Notes: generated by a model from the sequence alone, not told the origin. Shown: positions 16,784-26,564, numbered from the stretch's first letter. The stretch: 64,000 bases of DNA from Actinomadura sp. KC06 (GCF_004348735.1 NZ_SMKT01000003.1:62001-126000); one strand, 5' to 3'. Made by a program: numbers and translations.

Positions 16784-19700
16784 TCAGGGGAGGTAGATCT
16801 CGGCGGTGGCGGCCAGCTCGGCGGGATCGGGGCCGGGGGCGGCCCCTCCGGCCAGGGAAAGGCCGCCCGTCACGAGGACGCGGCCGTCCGCGAGGTCGAC
16901 GGCCGGGAAGTCCCATCGGCCGGTGCCCAGGGGGGCGGTGGTCGTCCAGGTGCTGGAGTTCGGGTCGAAGACGACGGCGGCGCGGTAGCCGGTGGTGGGC
17001 CGTGGGCGTCCGGTGCCGCCGGTCACGACCGCGCCGGCGGGCGTCCAGACGCTGCGGTGGCCGCTGCGGCCGCCGCCCGGCATGTCGGGGACGCGGGTCC
17101 AGGTCCCGGTGTCCGGGTCGTACAGCTCGGCCGAGGCCAGGCTGTCCGGGCGGTACGGGACGCCGGGTACCGCGTCGCCGCCGGTCACCAGTACCCGGCC
17201 GTCGCCCAGCAGCGTCGCCTGGTGGCCCTTCCGCGGGGTGAGCAGGCTGCCGGTCGGCGTCCATGCCCTGGTCTCCGGGTCGTAGATCTCGCAGAACGCG
17301 AGCGCGCGCTCGCCCTCGCCGGTCGGCAGCGCGCCGCCGATGACGAGTACCTTGCCGTCGATCGGCACCGCTTGGTGGCCGGTGCGGGCGCAGCCCATCG
17401 GCGCGACCTCGGTCCAGGTCAGCGTGCCCGGATCGAGCAGCTCGGCCGACGCCAGCGCGGCGCCCCGGGCTCCGGTGCCGCCCGCGACCAGCAGCCGCTC
17501 GCCTGCCGCCGTGGCGGAGTGCCCGGCTCTGGCGGTGTTCAGCTTCGCCTGCGGGGTGCTCCAGACGGCGGCGACCGGCTCGAACACCTCGATCGAGGCC
17601 AGCGGGGCGTTGCCGGCGCCGAGCCCGCCCGCGGCCACGACGCGTCCGTCGGCCAGCTTCGTCGTCGTGTGGCGGTGCCGGGCCGTCGCCAGCGGCGGGG
17701 TCGCGTCGGCCCAGGTCGCGGCGATCGGGTCGTACACCGCGGCGCCGGCCACGGCCTTCCCGGCGGCGTCGGCGCCGCCCGCGATGAGCACTTTGCCGCC
17801 GGTCAGCCGTACCGCGTCGGCGCCCGCGACGGCGGCCGGCGGCGGGTTCGCGACCGTCCAGGTGCCCGGCTGGGCCGCCGCGCCTCCGCCGGCCTCGGCC
17901 TGCGGCAGGACGTGCAGCTCCCCGGCCAGGGTCGCGTCCGCGCGGATCCAGTCGGCCATGGCGTCGGCGGCGGTCGCGGCGCTGCGGAAGCTCGACGTGG
18001 TGGAGCCCGCCGCCGCGGGCGGGAACGCCTGACGGTTGTTGCGCCGGTACGCGACGACGAAGCGGTCGCCGGTCACCCGAACGGTCTCGTCCGCCGCGAA
18101 GGGCTGCCGCAGCCGCGCCTCCCGCTGCGAGATCGGCGAGCGGGCGGTGCTGCTGCCGTCCAGCAGCTGCTCGAACACCGCCGAAGGCGGGCTGTAGAGC
18201 TTCGGCGGCCGAGGTGCCGCCTGCCCGTTCGCGGCTGTGCGCGTGGCCGTGCGCACGGCCGTGCGCGTGGACGTCGTCGGCCCCGGAGGCCTGCTGTCGA
18301 TGATGTGCAGTTCGTACCGCGCGCTGCGCCGTACCACCCGCGGCGACGCGATCGCACCCTTCTCGGCGGTCAGCTCGATACCGGCGTCCTGCTTCTCGTA
18401 CGCGGGACGCGACAGCTTCGCGGCGTCGTCCATGTCCTGGAACTGGGCCATGGCGAACTGGTCGTCGGTGTCCGACACTCGCTCCAGGCCGCTGCCCCGT
18501 ACCGGCGTGACGGTGAACCGCCTGCCGTCGCTCGGCCGCTGCGCGCCGACCCGGTCGATCCGCACGCCGAGCGGGACGGCCCGCTGATGGATGAACAGCG
18601 TGCCGAGCGGATGCAGCACCAGTTCGTCGCCCGCGGGCAGCCGGCGCAGCGTGACCAGCGGGTTGGCGCCGCCCGCCGGGAGCCTGGTCTGCCAGCCCTC
18701 GGGCTTGCGCACCTCGCGCTCCAGCAGTTCGAGCACCGCGACCGGCGGCAGCGTGGTGGCGCGCTCCTCGCCCCAGGAGATGTCGAAGTCCGCGGAGATC
18801 TCGAAGAACAGCAGGGAGATCGAGCCGCGGCCGTGCGCCCGCCACGCCGACGGGCCCTCCAGCTTGAAGTGCAGGTCGATGCCGAACAGGCCGACCCCGA
18901 ACGCCTTCAGCGAGACGCCGGCGGAGATCTCGATGACGAACGCGAACGGCGAGAACCGGAAGAGCGCGTCGAACGCGAGGTGCCCCTCCAGGCCGAAGTC
19001 GTCGAAGCCCAGCCGGATCTCCGCCTTCGCGCCGAACTGGGCCGTGTTGCTGGTGACCGCGAAGTAGCCGGACACCCGGATCAGCCGTCCGGGGGCGTTC
19101 AGGATGTCCATCGACACCCGCGGCGGGATCGGGAACGGCAGCGGCGGCGGTTTGAACGACGGGTGGAATCCGCCGACCGAGAGGACGAAGTCGGGATTGT
19201 CCCCCAGGTCGATGAGGAGGCCCATCCCGCCGTCGATGGTGATGGTCAGGACACGGGAGTCGAACAGCTGCGCGTAGAACCACAGCCGCGACTTGTCGAC
19301 CTCGAACGCGCCGATGAAGTTGACCTGGAGGACGAGCAGCGCCACGTCCTGGCTGGGCAGGGCGCACTTGAGCACGCCGAGGATCGCGATGTTGCCCGGC
19401 GGGATCTCGACGATCACCCCGAGCGAGACGCTGACCAGGGTCGGCGTGCCCCAGCCGATCTTCGCCATCGGCCCGACGAGGAAGCGGCCCTCCTCCGGCG
19501 GGAAGAACCTCCGCAGGTCGCTGACGATCCGCGGCGCGTTCGCGATCACGTCGCGCGGGAACATGACCGACTCGACGGCCCCGGTGACGACCCCTTCGGC
19601 GAGCGCCGCGAGGTCCATCCTGCGGTTCAGCCCGAGGATGCCGCCGACGCCGAGCAGCGTGAAACCGAACCCGAGCTGGATCCCGCCGCCGCCGAACTCG

Positions 19701-21400
19701 GCGGTCAGCACGATCAGCAGCGAGAACCCGGGCCGTCCGTCCGGCATCCGGGTGGTGATCAGCCCGATCGCCTTGACCTCGATGAACCCGGCGAACTCCA
19801 GCTCCAGCGCCCCGGCGTACTCCCCCCGCTCCGGGTCGAAGGACAGGTACCCGCCGCCCGCCACGATCCCGGCGTCGATCGCCAGGCCGACGCCCTTCGG
19901 CGGCCTGAACCCGACCGTGAGGTCGACCGGGCCGAGGTTGCCGCCCCCGTCGGGGAAGCGCGGCGTCGCGACGATGCCGACGCGCTCGACCGACGCCTTG
20001 ACCGGCCCGAGCGCGCCCTTGAAGTCGGCGGAGACCTCGATCGGGAGGGAGCCGTCGGCGGGCAGGCCGACACTCAGATGCAGCGTGGTGATCTCCAGCG
20101 GGCCGAGCCTCAGGTGCAGGGGCAGAGCGAGTTCGAGCGTCTCGCTGCCCTCCAGCTGGAGGCCGGACGACGGCGTCCACAGCAGCCGCAGGTCGAAGTC
20201 CGTCTCGAACTTCGCGCCGACGAGCTTGCCGATGAAGCCGTCGGCTCCCGACAGGTCGATGACCAGGCGACCCCCGGTGAGCTCCATCTGGGCGGACGGC
20301 TCCGCCGTCGCGGTCCCGTCGAGGTCCGCCCGGGCGTTGAGCGACACCCCCAGGCTCGCCGTCTCGATGCTCAGGCCGCCGATCCGGGTGTCGCCGAGCA
20401 GCATGATCGGTTCACCGGCCTTGCCGACGGTGAACGCCGCCGTGGCGGAGAACGCGGCCGAGGGCGCGCCCTCCGGGGACACGATCGTCACGTCCAGGGC
20501 GGGTGAGATGCGCAGCTCGGAGCCCGCGGTGAGGTTCCCGTCGACGCCGACGGTGAGCGCGGTGCGGTCGCCGAGCGGGAACTGCTGCGTCGCCTCACCG
20601 GCGATGCCGAGCCGCATCGGGAAGGCGATGCCGCCGTCGCGCGCGCCGACGATGAGCGCCGGCCCGATCAGGACGGCGCCGACCCCGCCCGCGCCGGTGG
20701 TGATGTAGGAGCGGGAGAGGCGGTCGTCCCCGGTGTCCATCAGCCGGGCGAGCAGTTCGAACAGCACTTTCCCGTCGAAGCCGGGCGTGCCGAGGCCGTA
20801 GGCGTCGCGGAGCACCGACAGCGGGTTCCCGAGGAACAGGCCGATGCGGTCCCAGCGGATCGTCCAGGAGAAGTGCGGCGGGAACATCGGGTCGGCCGGA
20901 TCGCCGGGGGCGTCGCGCCCTTCGAGCAGCCCGGACGCGGCCAGGAACATCGTGACCTTGGGCAGCCGCACGCGGAGCCGGTCGACGACCATGCGCGTGA
21001 GGATCAGGCCGGGCAGATCGTCCAGCAGCGCCTGCGCACGGGCGCGCTGCTCGGGGGTGATCGAGGACGAGTTCAGCGCCGCGTCCACACCGTTCTGCAC
21101 GTTCGCCAACCCGGTCAGGACCGCGGCGATCCGCTGCGCGACCGCGGCCCCGTTGGCCGTGATCCCGATGCCGTCGTCGGTGTCGATCGCCACGTTCAGC
21201 GCGGTGACGAAGTCGCCGAGGTCGGCGACCGCGCGGGCGGTGTCCGCCGCGGCGCCCGCGACCCCGGCGAGCGCGGCGTGGTCGATCGCGACGCCGAACT
21301 CGACGAGCATCTCGCCCGGATCTGCGAGGGCATCGGCCAACGGCCGCAGCGCCTCGCCGATCAGCGCGGCGACCCGTTCGAACGTTCCGGCTTCGCTCAT
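16784..21400 (-). CDS. DUF6603-like protein with C-terminal kelch propeller
   Basis: A 1538-aa protein; the ATG at 21400 overlaps the subtilase stop as ATGA. Residues 1-150 are helical. About 200-1000 is a long array of amphipathic beta-strands of the type found in DUF6603 proteins (for example FGFTLLGVGGILGLNRRMD, DGGMGLLIDLGDNPDFVLSVGG in two strands, KLEGPSAWRAHGRGSISLLF). The repeated alternating strands resemble lipid-binding or barrel-like proteins, but no signal peptide is present. Residues about 1180-1538 carry seven kelch blades (VLIAGG, VVAAGG, LLVAGG, VLVIGG, VLVTGG, AVVTGG, VLVTGG). The function of DUF6603 is not known to me. It is the second gene of the operon. Confidence 0.75.
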   Translation of the reverse strand: MSEAGTFERVAALIGEALRPLADALADPGEMLVEFGVAIDHAALAGVAGAAADTARAVADLGDFVTALNVAIDTDDGIGITANGAAVAQRIAAVLTGLANVQNGVDAALNSSSITPEQRARAQALLDDLPGLILTRMVVDRLRVRLPKVTMFLAASGLLEGRDAPGDPADPMFPPHFSWTIRWDRIGLFLGNPLSVLRDAYGLGTPGFDGKVLFELLARLMDTGDDRLSRSYITTGAGGVGAVLIGPALIVGARDGGIAFPMRLGIAGEATQQFPLGDRTALTVGVDGNLTAGSELRISPALDVTIVSPEGAPSAAFSATAAFTVGKAGEPIMLLGDTRIGGLSIETASLGVSLNARADLDGTATAEPSAQMELTGGRLVIDLSGADGFIGKLVGAKFETDFDLRLLWTPSSGLQLEGSETLELALPLHLRLGPLEITTLHLSVGLPADGSLPIEVSADFKGALGPVKASVERVGIVATPRFPDGGGNLGPVDLTVGFRPPKGVGLAIDAGIVAGGGYLSFDPERGEYAGALELEFAGFIEVKAIGLITTRMPDGRPGFSLLIVLTAEFGGGGIQLGFGFTLLGVGGILGLNRRMDLAALAEGVVTGAVESVMFPRDVIANAPRIVSDLRRFFPPEEGRFLVGPMAKIGWGTPTLVSVSLGVIVEIPPGNIAILGVLKCALPSQDVALLVLQVNFIGAFEVDKSRLWFYAQLFDSRVLTITIDGGMGLLIDLGDNPDFVLSVGGFHPSFKPPPLPFPIPPRVSMDILNAPGRLIRVSGYFAVTSNTAQFGAKAEIRLGFDDFGLEGHLAFDALFRFSPFAFVIEISAGVSLKAFGVGLFGIDLHFKLEGPSAWRAHGRGSISLLFFEISADFDISWGEERATTLPPVAVLELLEREVRKPEGWQTRLPAGGANPLVTLRRLPAGDELVLHPLGTLFIHQRAVPLGVRIDRVGAQRPSDGRRFTVTPVRGSGLERVSDTDDQFAMAQFQDMDDAAKLSRPAYEKQDAGIELTAEKGAIASPRVVRRSARYELHIIDSRPPGPTTSTRTAVRTATRTAANGQAAPRPPKLYSPPSAVFEQLLDGSSTARSPISQREARLRQPFAADETVRVTGDRFVVAYRRNNRQAFPPAAAGSTTSSFRSAATAADAMADWIRADATLAGELHVLPQAEAGGGAAAQPGTWTVANPPPAAVAGADAVRLTGGKVLIAGGADAAGKAVAGAAVYDPIAATWADATPPLATARHRHTTTKLADGRVVAAGGLGAGNAPLASIEVFEPVAAVWSTPQAKLNTARAGHSATAAGERLLVAGGTGARGAALASAELLDPGTLTWTEVAPMGCARTGHQAVPIDGKVLVIGGALPTGEGERALAFCEIYDPETRAWTPTGSLLTPRKGHQATLLGDGRVLVTGGDAVPGVPYRPDSLASAELYDPDTGTWTRVPDMPGGGRSGHRSVWTPAGAVVTGGTGRPRPTTGYRAAVVFDPNSSTWTTTAPLGTGRWDFPAVDLADGRVLVTGGLSLAGGAAPGPDPAELAATAEIYLP

Positions 21401-23367
21401 GGCGTGCTCGCGGGGGTCGCCGCCAGCGCGGCGGCGGCGTCGAGCTTGCCCGCACCCCACACCGCGTTGGGCAGGACGAGCTCGGGCGGGATCTGGTCCT
21501 TCTTCGTCGTCGCGGCGAGGATCCGCCGCACGTCGACATACGTGAGCTTCGGGTTCTTCTGGAACATCAGGGCGATGACCCCGGTCACGTGCGGCGCGGC
21601 CTGGCTCGTGCCGGAGAAGATGACGTGGCGCTTGAGCAGCCAGCCGCCGAAGCGGGCCCTGATGTCCTGCGGGTGCATCTCCTGCGAGACCGCGGCGGAG
21701 ATGATCCGCCGGCCGGGCGCGACGAGATGGGGCCGGACGCGGTCGGGCGGCACCCCGTGCACACCGTCCAGACCGCGGCTCGAACTCGCCGCGATCGACC
21801 CGTAGGCGCTGAAGTTGGCGCCCGGCTCGGACACGTAGGCGCCGACCGCGACGACGCTGCGGGCCGTGGACGGCGATTCGACGGTGTTGTCGGTGATGAT
21901 GTCGCCGAACCCGAACTGGGGCCACACGTCGATGTTCTCCCGCTCGACCCACACGTCGACCACCCCGGCCGCGCCGCCGATCTCGTGCAGCTCGATCTTC
22001 CACGTCCCCTTGCGCACGGGACCCTTGAGCGTCACGTCGATCTTGCGCTTGCCGTTGTTCGGGTCGGGCTGCGGCGGTGACACGACGGTCGCGACCGGCG
22101 TGCCGCCGATGGAGATCACGCTCTGCTGGCCCGGCTGCGTCCACGCGCTCGGGGTCGACCGCGGCGGCGTGAGGCGTAACTCGATTCGCGCCGCGCCGTC
22201 GTACCAGAAGTAGAGCTGGTCGTCGACGCGGTCCTCGGACAGCCTGCTCCCGTTGGGGAAGACGATCTCCTCGACGTCGAGCCGGAACGACACGTTGCCG
22301 AACGCGTTGATGTTCTTGCGGCTGTGCCGGCGGGTGTCGCCCTCGTTTCCGGCGGAGACCACGATCGCCCGCCCGGGGACGGGGTTGCCGCTCGCGTCGT
22401 GCATCAGCTTGTCGATCGCCAGCTCGAGCGCGGACGTCCCGTCGCGCGCCCCCTCGTGGGTGCCGAAGCTCATGTTGATGACGCAGGGGACGCCCCCGGC
22501 GCCGCGCTGCGCCGCGAGCTGGTGGAACAGCGCGACTGCCTCGGTGACGGCCCTGCTGGAGACGAGCGTGGCCGAGTTGGCGAAGACGATGTCGGCCTCG
22601 GGCGCGACGCCCACGAACGTGAACGGCGCGAACGGGCCGTCCCTTCCCGACCCGTTCCCGGCGGCGATGCCGGCGACGTGCGTGCCGTGGTCGAACTCGG
22701 CATTCGTCCAGATCTCGTCGATGAGGTTCTGGGCGACGACTTTGGCGACGGCGGCCTCGTCCCACCAGACGCCGTAGTTGAACCCGGCGGGGAATCCGAA
22801 TTGGCTCGGCGGCTTCTGTCCCGGCTTGGGGGTGGAGAACTGGTCCCAGTAACCGATGATGCGCGACTTCGGCGGCGCCGTGTTCGGCACCACGAACGTG
22901 GGGTGGGTGACCGTGAGCCGGTTGTCGATGATTCCGACGAGGACGCCCTTGCCGGTGAAACCGGGCAGGCCGCCCGCGTCGTACGGCGGCGAGCTCGCGC
23001 GGAGCGCGGTGGCCTTGACTTCGCCCATGCTGCGATCGATGTGCAGATGCGTGCGCGCGGACGCGGCGATCCAACGCACACCGGCCGTCGCGGCGAGCTC
23101 GGCGACATCGGCGAGGGCGACCGACCCGGTGACGAGATCGCCGTTGACGTGGCCCGGGTCGAGGCCCGCTTCGGCCAGCTCCTTGACATCCCCGTCGAAG
23201 GTGACGAACACGTCCATGCGATCGTCCGGATCCGCGCCGCGCCCTTCCCAGTCGAGGAGGGCGCGCAGCACCTCAGCGTCGCAGTTCGGGCACATCGTCG
23301 GAGCCGACGTCGAAGTGACGACCTCCGAGCGAGCAACGGTCACACCAGGTCTGCCTTCGATCGCCAT
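21397..23367 (-). CDS. S8-family serine peptidase (subtilase), first gene of large operon
   Basis: A 656-aa subtilase with an intact catalytic set: Asp148 in VGIIDNR, His227 in FDHGTHVAG, oxyanion Asn341 in VSAGNEGD and Ser588 in FSGTSQAAPHV. Residues 26-29 form CPNC, and about 46-113 resembles an I9-like propeptide (MDVFVTF ... GVRWIAASAR). A beta-sandwich of about 130 residues is inserted between Asn341 and Ser588. There is no Sec or Tat signal, which is unusual for a subtilase with a propeptide and suggests intracellular action or an unconventional exit. The ATG at 23367 follows GAGGGG at five bases. Its stop overlaps the DUF6603 start, so processing of an operon partner is a natural hypothesis. 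Confidence 0.9.
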   Translation of the reverse strand: MAIEGRPGVTVARSEVVTSTSAPTMCPNCDAEVLRALLDWEGRGADPDDRMDVFVTFDGDVKELAEAGLDPGHVNGDLVTGSVALADVAELAATAGVRWIAASARTHLHIDRSMGEVKATALRASSPPYDAGGLPGFTGKGVLVGIIDNRLTVTHPTFVVPNTAPPKSRIIGYWDQFSTPKPGQKPPSQFGFPAGFNYGVWWDEAAVAKVVAQNLIDEIWTNAEFDHGTHVAGIAAGNGSGRDGPFAPFTFVGVAPEADIVFANSATLVSSRAVTEAVALFHQLAAQRGAGGVPCVINMSFGTHEGARDGTSALELAIDKLMHDASGNPVPGRAIVVSAGNEGDTRRHSRKNINAFGNVSFRLDVEEIVFPNGSRLSEDRVDDQLYFWYDGAARIELRLTPPRSTPSAWTQPGQQSVISIGGTPVATVVSPPQPDPNNGKRKIDVTLKGPVRKGTWKIELHEIGGAAGVVDVWVERENIDVWPQFGFGDIITDNTVESPSTARSVVAVGAYVSEPGANFSAYGSIAASSSRGLDGVHGVPPDRVRPHLVAPGRRIISAAVSQEMHPQDIRARFGGWLLKRHVIFSGTSQAAPHVTGVIALMFQKNPKLTYVDVRRILAATTKKDQIPPELVLPNAVWGAGKLDAAAALAATPASTP

Positions 23368-24180
23368 GACGACCCCTCAACTCGTGGCCCGATGGCAAGG
23401 TGTCACAGAAATCCAATGGCCTAACAGTCCGTGGCCAGTCTCGGCCTCTCCGTAGTCCCACCGCCGCAGGCCGCGAACCGCGCTTCGAGAAACCATTCGG
23501 TGGGCAATTTTGCTGGCTCCGAAGATGTGGTGCCGCATCCAGCTGTACAGACCGTGGATCAGGGTGTCGTCGGCGAATGCGATGTGCTGGGCCCGGCGTT
23601 CGCAGAGCGGCGCGACCGGTGCCTGCTGCTCGTACCGGTCAGCTGCCCTCGAAGATGATCTTGGCGTCGCATGCACCATCTGGCCTGCTGGGCAGTCTGT
23701 CTACCTGGGGCTTCTTAGCCCACGCAGAGCCATCCCGTTTTGGGTACGGTTTCGCCCGTGTCCGATACGCCTTCGATCGCTTGATCATCTCCCAATGTTC
23801 TCCCAGACGGCTCCCAGCCGCCCCCGCCAAAAGGATGTCGGGAGTAACCCGAACGCGCCGCCAACCTGCTCCGGACCTCGAGTGGCTCATCCACCAGCCA
23901 CTCGGCGGCCAGCTCTCCTGGTCTGGTTCGCCGACGAGGACGGGCGGCCTCATCGGCACACCGTCAGACCCGTCCCTCCGAAATTCGTCGCGCGTTCGAG
24001 GCGTGGGTGCGACACCTCCGGCTCGAGCCCGACCCGGCTCCGCGCACAAGGGCGTCCGCCTCGGCGTCCTCGTCACGCTTCACGCTGAAGGCCGAGACCC
24101 TGTGCAGGGCCTCCCGGCTCCCGCCCCTCGCCAGCTGTGTAGGTGCGCCCGTCCCCGCGGTGCACTCGCCGCGTTTCCCG
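23368..24180. other. Intergenic/decayed region upstream of the large operon
   Basis: About 800 bp without a gene I can support. Two adjacent minus-strand open stretches (23377-23679 and 23639-24076) have protein-like runs such as RLGEHWEMIKRSKAYRTRA and LIHGLYSWMRHHIFGASK, but I recognise neither; they may be remnants of a transposon or plasmid gene. The promoter of the subtilase operon must lie close to 23370-23480, yet no clear -35/-10 pair stands out. Confidence 0.4.
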
Positions 24181-24735
24181 CCAGCCGCACCGAGACCCGC
24201 ATCGGCTACGCGCGCGTGCCCACCACCGGGCAGAACCTGCAACCGCAGATCGACGTCCTCAAGGCCGCCGGATGCCGCAAGGGGTTCGCCGACAAGAGGT
24301 CCGGCCGCACCGCCCAGCGCCCCGAGCTGACGGCGTGCCGCGCCTTCCTGGACGCTGGCGACATCCTCGTCGTCCCGTCACTGGCTCGCTACGGCCGCTC
24401 CTTGCAGGATCTCATCGCCATGGTGGCCGAGCTGCGCGCCCGCCAGATCGGCTTCACCAGCCTGCGCGAGAACCTCGACACCACCACCCCTGCCGGCCGC
24501 CTGGTCTTCCACGTCTTCGCCGTCCCGGCCCAGTTCATCGGACCTGGCCGCCGCCCGCGCGCAAGGCTGCGTCGGCGGCCGCGCCCCACCGTCGTCAACG
24601 ACGACATGCTCCCCAACCCCGAGCACTCCATCACCTCCATCGCCAAACTGCTGGGCGTCTCCCCGGGCACGCTGTACAACCACATCCCCGAGCTGCGTGA
24701 CCTTCGCGCCAGCGGACGCAATGGCCACCGGCGGG
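24181..24735 (+). pseudogene. Serine recombinase (resolvase/invertase) remnant
   Basis: The frame reads TRIGYARVPTTGQNLQPQID, AAGCRKGFADKRSGRTAQRP, ILVVPSLARYGRSLQDLI and SLRENLDTTTPAGRLVFHVF, which is the catalytic domain of a Tn3-type resolvase. In the active-site loop the usual YARVST Ser is replaced by Pro (VPTTG). The long E helix is disrupted: the stretch after FHVFAVPAQFIG has lost the AEFERELI-type sequence, and the frame changes before PTVVNDDML. A recognisable HTH end (SITSIAKLLGVSPGTLYNHI) follows. No proper start codon or Shine-Dalgarno was found. It is a decayed mobile-element gene. Confidence 0.8.
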
Positions 24736-24893
24736 AGCTGGTTGGTCCGGAAGAGGAAGTGCGCGCTCGGCTGGCCTTCAGGCCGAGGTGCCTGGACCCC
24801 GACGAACCGGGTGATCTCGGGGAACTTTCCGGGCTTGAGGTCGTCGGTCATCCAAGGTCCTCATCGTCGACGCAGGTGGGTAGGGTCGGCCGC

Positions 24894-25214
24894 ATGACCG
24901 ACTACCTGCAGGTCTCCACCACCACCGACGACCGTGACGCTGGCATGGCGCTCATCCGCTCCGCGGTCGGCGCGAGACTCGCAGCGTCCGGCCAGGTGCT
25001 GGGACCGGCCGGGTCGGCGTTCTGGCACCTCGGCAAGGTGGGGACCGGCGATGAGTGGCAGGTCTTCCTGCGCACGACGAGCGCCCGCTACGCCGAGCTG
25101 GAGGCGCACCTCATCGAGCACCATCCATGGGACAACCCCGAGGTGACGTACACGCGGATCGACGGCGGCGCGGCGGCGTACCTGGAGTGGCTCAAGCGGG
25201 AGACATCGTCTTAG
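24894..25214 (+). CDS. cutA: CutA-family divalent-cation-tolerance protein
   Basis: A 106-aa protein starting at the ATG at 24894. The order of strands and helices (QVSTTTDDRDAGMALIRSAV, ASGQVLGPAGSAFWHLGKVG, EWQVFLRTTSARYAELEAHL, IEHHPWDNPEVTYTRIDGG, YLEWLKRE) is that of CutA trimers: an initial beta-strand with a TTT turn, the GP..S.FWH..K motif and the HPW/Y..PE.. signature. CutA is a small cytosolic trimer linked to copper tolerance in E. coli; its exact job is unsettled. It is one of few intact genes in this decay zone and overlaps the tail of the regulator remnant on the other strand. Confidence 0.85.
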   Translation: MTDYLQVSTTTDDRDAGMALIRSAVGARLAASGQVLGPAGSAFWHLGKVGTGDEWQVFLRTTSARYAELEAHLIEHHPWDNPEVTYTRIDGGAAAYLEWLKRETSS

Positions 25215-25800
25215 CCTGGTCGATCACCTCGGTCACGGCCGGGACGGAGGCGTGCGGACGCAGCCGCTCGACTACCTCCGACACTCGCTTGCGCGGGCGG
25301 GACGAGGCCACGTCTCCGCCCAGACCGATCGCGTCGCCCAGCGTCCGGGCGGCCCTCGGGATCTCGTCGGCGTCGATGTGGGCCTCGGCCAGCCAGGTCA
25401 GGTACAGCGACTTGTCGCGGGCGTGCGCGTCGTCATAGCGGTCGAGCGCCCGTGTCAGCGCCGGGATGGCACGGTCGGGTCGTTGCAGGACCGTCCAGCA
25501 CCGGCCGGTCATGATCTGGAGTTCGACCTTGTCCACCCAGCGGGCCCAATCGGGCGCCGGGCCTTCCGGTCGGTCCTCGTCGAGCGCCTCGGCCGCGCGC
25601 CCGAGCGCCTCCTCGACCTCGCCCCGATGGTCCGGTCCGGCGATGGCGTGCGCCCACGCGGCGCGCTCATGCAGAAGCGCGCGGACGGCCGCAGGGGCCG
25701 CCTGTCGACGACACGGCAGGCCGCGTCCGCCTCCTCGGTCCCGGCACGGCCCGTGAGCACCCGCTGATAGGCGGTCAGCGCGAGTGCGTTGCCGATGAGG
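25192..25800 (-). pseudogene. C-terminal half of an XRE/TPR-type regulator
   Basis: The reading frame (RALLHERAAWAHAIAG, DWARWVDKVELQIMTGRCWT, RYDDAHARDKSLYLTWLAEA, ASVPAVTEVIDQAK) is the tetratricopeptide-like C-terminal half of the large actinobacterial helix-turn-helix regulators. The preceding segment (GNALALTAYQRVLTG) is in another frame, with a shift near 25690. The sequence stops abruptly near 25800 where a kinase remnant begins on the opposite strand, and the DNA-binding half is gone. Confidence 0.75.
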
Positions 25801-26365
25801 CCAGGGTCGCCGGCTTCTGTGGCAGGCCGAAGCCGGGCGGTTGCTCGTCCTCGGGTTCGAGCACATCGAGGGGCGGCACGCCGACTACACGCCCGGGTCG
25901 CCGGACCTGGAGATCCTGGTCAAGACGGTCCAGGCGCTCCAATCGACGCCCTGCCCCGACGTGGTGCAGATGCGCGTCGAGCGACGCTGGACGAGCGTGA
26001 CCGAAGACGTCTCGCCCATGGCGGGAACCTCCCTGCTGCACACCGATGTCAATGCCGAGAACCTGCTGATCACCCCCGATGGCCGCGCCGTCCTGGTCGA
26101 CTGGGCCTTCGCCGCCCGCGGCGCCGCCTGGGCCGAGCTCGGCCTGCTCATCCCATGGCTCCTCAAGAGCGGCCACACGCCGGCCGAGGCCGCCGACTGG
26201 GCCACGCAGTTCCCCTCCTGAGCGCAAGCCGACCCCGCGCACATCGACCTGTTCTCGAAGGCGTTCGCCGAACGGTGGCGCCAGCACGCCGAACGCAGCC
26301 GCACCGACTGGGTCGTCCTGCACACCGACCTCACCCGGCAATGGGCCGAGTATCGCTGCCCCTGA
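25800..26365 (+). pseudogene. Aminoglycoside-phosphotransferase-like kinase remnant
   Basis: The frame has the Brenner motif HTDVNAENLL and the metal-binding VDWAFA of APH-family kinases, preceded by LVKTVQALQSTPCPD and followed by ELGLLIPWLLKSGHTPAEA. A TGA at 26219-26221 interrupts the frame, and coding similarity continues after it (DLFSKAFAERWRQHAERS, ending VVLHTDLTRQWAEYRCP). The N-lobe with the ATP-binding loop is missing. It is a truncated, stop-interrupted gene, not a resistance determinant. Confidence 0.75.
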
Positions 26366-26564
26366 GTCAGTCCGGCCCGACGACGAAGCTCCCCGTGGAG
26401 GCGAGCGTCATCACCAGGCCACGGCCGCAGCTCCTCGATCGCGCGCCACGCCATCCCGATCGCAACGCTGTAATCGTCGGCCAGCCCCCGCTCGCCAGGC
26501 AGCCGCGCGCCGGGACGCAGGTGGACGGGGGTTCTGGCGCCGATCTAGCGGGTTGATGCCGAGT

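Noticed and set aside
15557..20506. 1649-codon plus-strand open frame
   Set aside because: It is antisense to the kelch and DUF6603 genes; its translation is monotonous Arg/Gly/Ala/Val from high-GC codon bias and has no domain.
24181..24735. Intact resolvase as evidence of an active transposon
   Set aside because: The active-site Ser region is altered, the E helix is lost, and no inverted repeats or transposase adjoin it.
23400..25214. 604-codon open frame joining resolvase and CutA sequence
   Set aside because: The first 260 codons are not protein-like, the resolvase part is damaged, and CutA has its own start at 24894; it is read-through between unrelated pieces.
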